The translations under genes were made by a program, and so were the position numbers. A stretch of 7,532 nt of DNA from Spirochaetales bacterium Spiro_01 (GTDB lineage: Bacteria; Spirochaetota; Spirochaetia; Sphaerochaetales; Sphaerochaetaceae): positions 1 through 7,532 of the forward strand of contig LVBC01000157.1 of assembly GCA_001604265.1 (NCBI GenBank), read 5' to 3'. Shown here piece after piece: positions 5,900-7,532 of this stretch. Positions within the stretch are counted from its first letter, which is position 1; the number at the start of each line of letters is the position of its first letter. Below the pieces are notes generated by a model that made no database searches, was not told the DNA's origin, and saw only the letters and a list, made by a program, of their open reading frames with translations.

Positions 5900-6850
5900 A
5901 TGGTCTACTCATATGCTCCATTGGAAGGTATAACGACCTGGTGGTACAGGCAGGTCTTTGCACGTCATTTTGGCGGTATCGACCGCTTCTACACCTTCTT
6001 CCTCACTCCACGCTACGGAGCTGTCATGGGGCGCGATCTGAGGGAGCTGGAAATCGAGCACAATGCAGGACTTGCTGTGATTCCCCAGATGATGACGAAC
6101 AACAGCGAGCTTGCAAGGGCCTTTGTCACCGAGATAGGAGAGAAGGGTTACAGGGAGGTCAATCTGAATCTGGGCTGTCCGATGCAGACAGTCGTCGGAA
6201 AGCAGAGAGCCTCCTGGTTCCTGGGACACCCTGAGGAGCTCGACAGTTTCCTTTCAGGTCTATTCGAGGATGTGAAGCTTCCAATCTCGATAAAGACGAG
6301 AATCGGATTCGACGATGCCTCCATCTTTCCCAAGCTGATGGGGATATTCAACAGGTATCCACTCTCTGAGCTCATAGTGCATCCACGTCTCAGATCGGAC
6401 TTCTACAAGGGAAGTGTGGATATGAAGGCCTTCGATATCGCATACAGCTGCAGTGCCTGCCCCGTGGCCTACAATGGAGACCTGTTCACACCTGATTCGA
6501 TAGCATCATTCAGAGATAGATATCCAAAAGTCGAGCATATAATGCTTGGCAGGGGCCTCATATGCAATCCGGCACTGGCAAGAGAGGCCGAAGGTGGAGA
6601 GAGACTAAGATTGGATGAGTTCGTCCATTTCCACAGCGATATGCAGGATACCATGAGAGAGGTCATGAAGGGTGGTGATATCTACCTTGACAGGATGAAG
6701 GAGTTCTGGTGGTACTGGTGCCGTCTCTTCGAGGATGGAGAACGCCTTGTCAAGGATGTCAAAAAGGCCAGGAAGAGTGCCGATTACAACAGGGCAGTGG
6801 ACAGGCTCTTTGCGAATGCTCGCCTCAGGGAGAGGCCCTACTTTCTGTGA
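5900..6850 (+). CDS. tRNA-dihydrouridine synthase family protein (FMN)
   Basis: This 316-residue cytoplasmic flavoprotein is of the Dus family, which reduces uridine to dihydrouridine in tRNA using FMN and NADPH. Family landmarks appear in order: APLEGIT at 6-12, PQM at 62-64, NLNLGCP with the catalytic cysteine C93, ISIKTRIG with FMN-contacting K132, VHPRLRSDFYKG with H161 and R163, AYNGD at 190-194, and the phosphate-binding MLGRGLICNP near 215-224. Length is normal. The segment after the cysteine is unusual: most Dus proteins have a Gly-containing AG[AS]xLL-like stretch, but here it is GKQRASWFLG at 100-109, with R103-A104 at the usual small-residue and glycine positions. ATG 5900 has GAGG five bases upstream. 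The gene is coupled to AEC transporter 2. It is probably the divergent single-copy branch of Dus rather than DusA, DusB or DusC; activity is inferred. Confidence 0.88.
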   Translation: MVYSYAPLEGITTWWYRQVFARHFGGIDRFYTFFLTPRYGAVMGRDLRELEIEHNAGLAVIPQMMTNNSELARAFVTEIGEKGYREVNLNLGCPMQTVVGKQRASWFLGHPEELDSFLSGLFEDVKLPISIKTRIGFDDASIFPKLMGIFNRYPLSELIVHPRLRSDFYKGSVDMKAFDIAYSCSACPVAYNGDLFTPDSIASFRDRYPKVEHIMLGRGLICNPALAREAEGGERLRLDEFVHFHSDMQDTMREVMKGGDIYLDRMKEFWWYWCRLFEDGERLVKDVKKARKSADYNRAVDRLFANARLRERPYFL

Positions 6851-6879
6851 TTGTCTATAAAAGGAATCGCTAGTATAAT
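6851..6879 (+). promoter_or_regulatory. Predicted promoter of the rrf2 gene
   Basis: TTGTCT (6851-6856) and a perfect TATAAT (6874-6879) are 17 bases apart. The -35 box begins on the base after the Dus stop codon. Transcription would start around 6884-6887, leaving a leader of about 15 bases that contains AAGG (6889-6892) seven bases before the ATG at 6900. No terminator lies between the Dus gene and this promoter, so some read-through is likely. Confidence 0.68.
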
Positions 6880-6886
6880 TCATACT
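6872..6886. promoter_or_regulatory. Candidate operator over the rrf2 -10 box and start site
   Basis: AGTATAATTCATACT is a perfect inverted repeat with five-base arms and a five-base centre. It overlaps the TATAAT box and the expected transcription start. Rrf2-family dimers bind AT-rich inverted repeats and often repress their own gene, so autoregulation is a natural reading. The direct support is only the repeat and its position. Confidence 0.45.
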
Positions 6887-6899
6887 CTAAGGATAGGAT

Positions 6900-7304
6900 A
6901 TGCTCATTTCGACCAAGGGAAGATATGCAATAAGAATACTTGTTGACATGGCAGAGAACTCCGGGGAGGGACTCGTCTCACTGAAGGATATCTCCAGGCG
7001 CCAGAATATCTCCCTGAAGTACATGGAGAGCATCGCAAGCCTGCTCGTTGGAGCGGGACTGATAGTCGGTTTCAGGGGAAAGAGCGGAGGATACCGACTT
7101 GCCAGAAGGCCTGAGGAGATAACGGCACTCGAGGTGCTTGACGTCACCGAGGGAACTGTTGCTCCGGTCCTCTGTCTGGAGGATTGCGCGAAGGAGTGCG
7201 ACAGGAAGAGCGATTGCCGCTCCCTGCCTATGTGGAACGAACTCAATGGTCTTATAGAGGATTACTTCGAGAGCAGGACCATCAGAGACCTTATGAGGAA
7301 GTGA
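6900..7304 (+). CDS. Rrf2 family transcriptional regulator with cysteine cluster
   Basis: This 134-residue DNA-binding protein belongs to the Rrf2 family (IscR, NsrR, RsrR, CymR). It opens with the family signature MLISTKGRYAIRILVDMA. A winged helix-turn-helix follows: the recognition region is about 27-50 (LKDISRRQNISLKYMESIAS), and the wing is GFRGKSGGYRLARRP at about 57-71. The linker ITALEVLDVTEG leads to four cysteines, C92, C96, C100 and C106, in the loop where IscR and NsrR hold a [2Fe-2S] or [4Fe-4S] cluster. A C-terminal dimerisation helix completes the protein. An Fe-S, redox or nitric-oxide sensing role is therefore likely; CymR-type members lack these cysteines. It has its own promoter with an operator-like repeat, and its stop codon overlaps the start of the next gene. 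Target genes are unknown beyond probable autoregulation and the coupled gene. Confidence 0.93.
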   Translation: MLISTKGRYAIRILVDMAENSGEGLVSLKDISRRQNISLKYMESIASLLVGAGLIVGFRGKSGGYRLARRPEEITALEVLDVTEGTVAPVLCLEDCAKECDRKSDCRSLPMWNELNGLIEDYFESRTIRDLMRK

Positions 7305-7532
7305 TGCTGGATTTTTACACTGCCATAATAATAATTGCAATCCTGTCGATGATCGTCATGTCCGTGCACATCTTCAAGTCGCAGCTGCTTGACAGCAGGG
7401 ACCGGAATGGCTTCCTGGCCGTCTTCGAGATGATAATGGTCGTCTCCGCGGCCGAGTGGCTCGGAGTCGTCATGAATGGCTGGCCCTCAGAGTACAGACT
7501 GATGCATGCACTCGTAAAGGCATTGGAATTCT
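7304..7532 (+). CDS. Membrane protein N-terminus, 3' partial
   Basis: An open frame starts at ATG 7304, sharing its A with the TGA stop of the rrf2 gene, and runs without a stop to the end of the window (76 codons). GAGGAAG at 7295-7301 lies within the end of the rrf2 gene, with its GAGG core five bases from the ATG, so translational coupling is likely. The peptide begins MLDFYTAIIIIAILSMIVMS, a clear membrane helix (about residues 4-24). A charged loop, KSQLLDSRDRN, follows, then a second hydrophobic segment at about 37-58 containing AAEWLGVVMNG. Paired helices with a short charged loop and an AEWLG-like motif resemble the membrane sensor part in front of some GGDEF (diguanylate cyclase) proteins of clostridia and spirochaetes, but no GGDEF sequence is within the window. 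The reality of the gene is fairly sure; the function is a guess. Confidence 0.7.
   Translation, partial: MLDFYTAIIIIAILSMIVMSVHIFKSQLLDSRDRNGFLAVFEMIMVVSAAEWLGVVMNGWPSEYRLMHALVKALEF

Noticed and set aside
5239..6234. A 331-codon plus-strand open frame across the AEC 2-Dus junction
   Set aside because: It is Cys/Ser/Arg-rich with no membrane or enzyme motif and overlaps two well-supported genes in another frame, so it is a shadow.
1..7532. Mobile element, CRISPR array, tRNA or other RNA gene
   Set aside because: I saw no transposase or integrase, no regular repeat-spacer pattern, no terminal inverted repeats and no cloverleaf-like sequence. The non-coding gaps are all under 130 bases and are accounted for by promoters, terminators or small hairpins.

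Overview
The window is a compact stretch of a bacterial chromosome of about balanced GC. It holds nine protein-coding genes: seven complete and one cut off at each edge. Shine-Dalgarno sites are purine-rich, two hairpin-plus-T-run terminators are present, and three sites look like sigma-70-type -35/-10 promoters. The protein families occur in both spirochaetes and Firmicutes, and a host-associated or anaerobic lineage of either kind would fit. I cannot fix the taxon from the sequence.

Layout: (1) Positions 1-2283, + strand: the end of a MATE-family exporter, followed 26 bases later by an ATP-grasp ligase of unknown substrate. They look like one transcription unit. (2) Positions 2284-2329: a convergent gap with a perfect-stem terminator whose T-run serves the minus strand. 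(3) Positions 2330-3785, - strand: a two-gene operon, with a phosphinothricin-acetyltransferase-like GNAT first and an aldo/keto reductase second, 13 bases apart. (4) Positions 3786-3914: a divergent promoter region. The + strand promoter predicts a transcript beginning almost exactly at the start codon of the next gene, so that mRNA may be leaderless. (5) Positions 3915-4859: AEC-family transporter 1, then a strong intrinsic terminator. (6) Positions 4979-6850: AEC-family transporter 2 followed 9 bases later by a tRNA-dihydrouridine synthase homologue with an unusual sequence just after its catalytic cysteine. (7) Positions 6851-7532: a good promoter with an inverted repeat over its -10 box, an Rrf2-family regulator with four clustered cysteines, and an overlapping start of a membrane protein that runs off the window.

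Functionally this is a mix of small-molecule transport and modification (MATE, ATP-grasp, GNAT, AKR, two AEC carriers), one tRNA-modification gene and a probable Fe-S or redox-responsive regulator. I see no CRISPR array, transposase, phage gene, rRNA or tRNA gene. No clearly new multi-gene system is visible. The points most worth a second look are the possible leaderless AEC gene, the operator-like repeat at the rrf2 promoter and its coupling to a membrane protein, the altered Dus motif, and the MATE/ATP-grasp pair.
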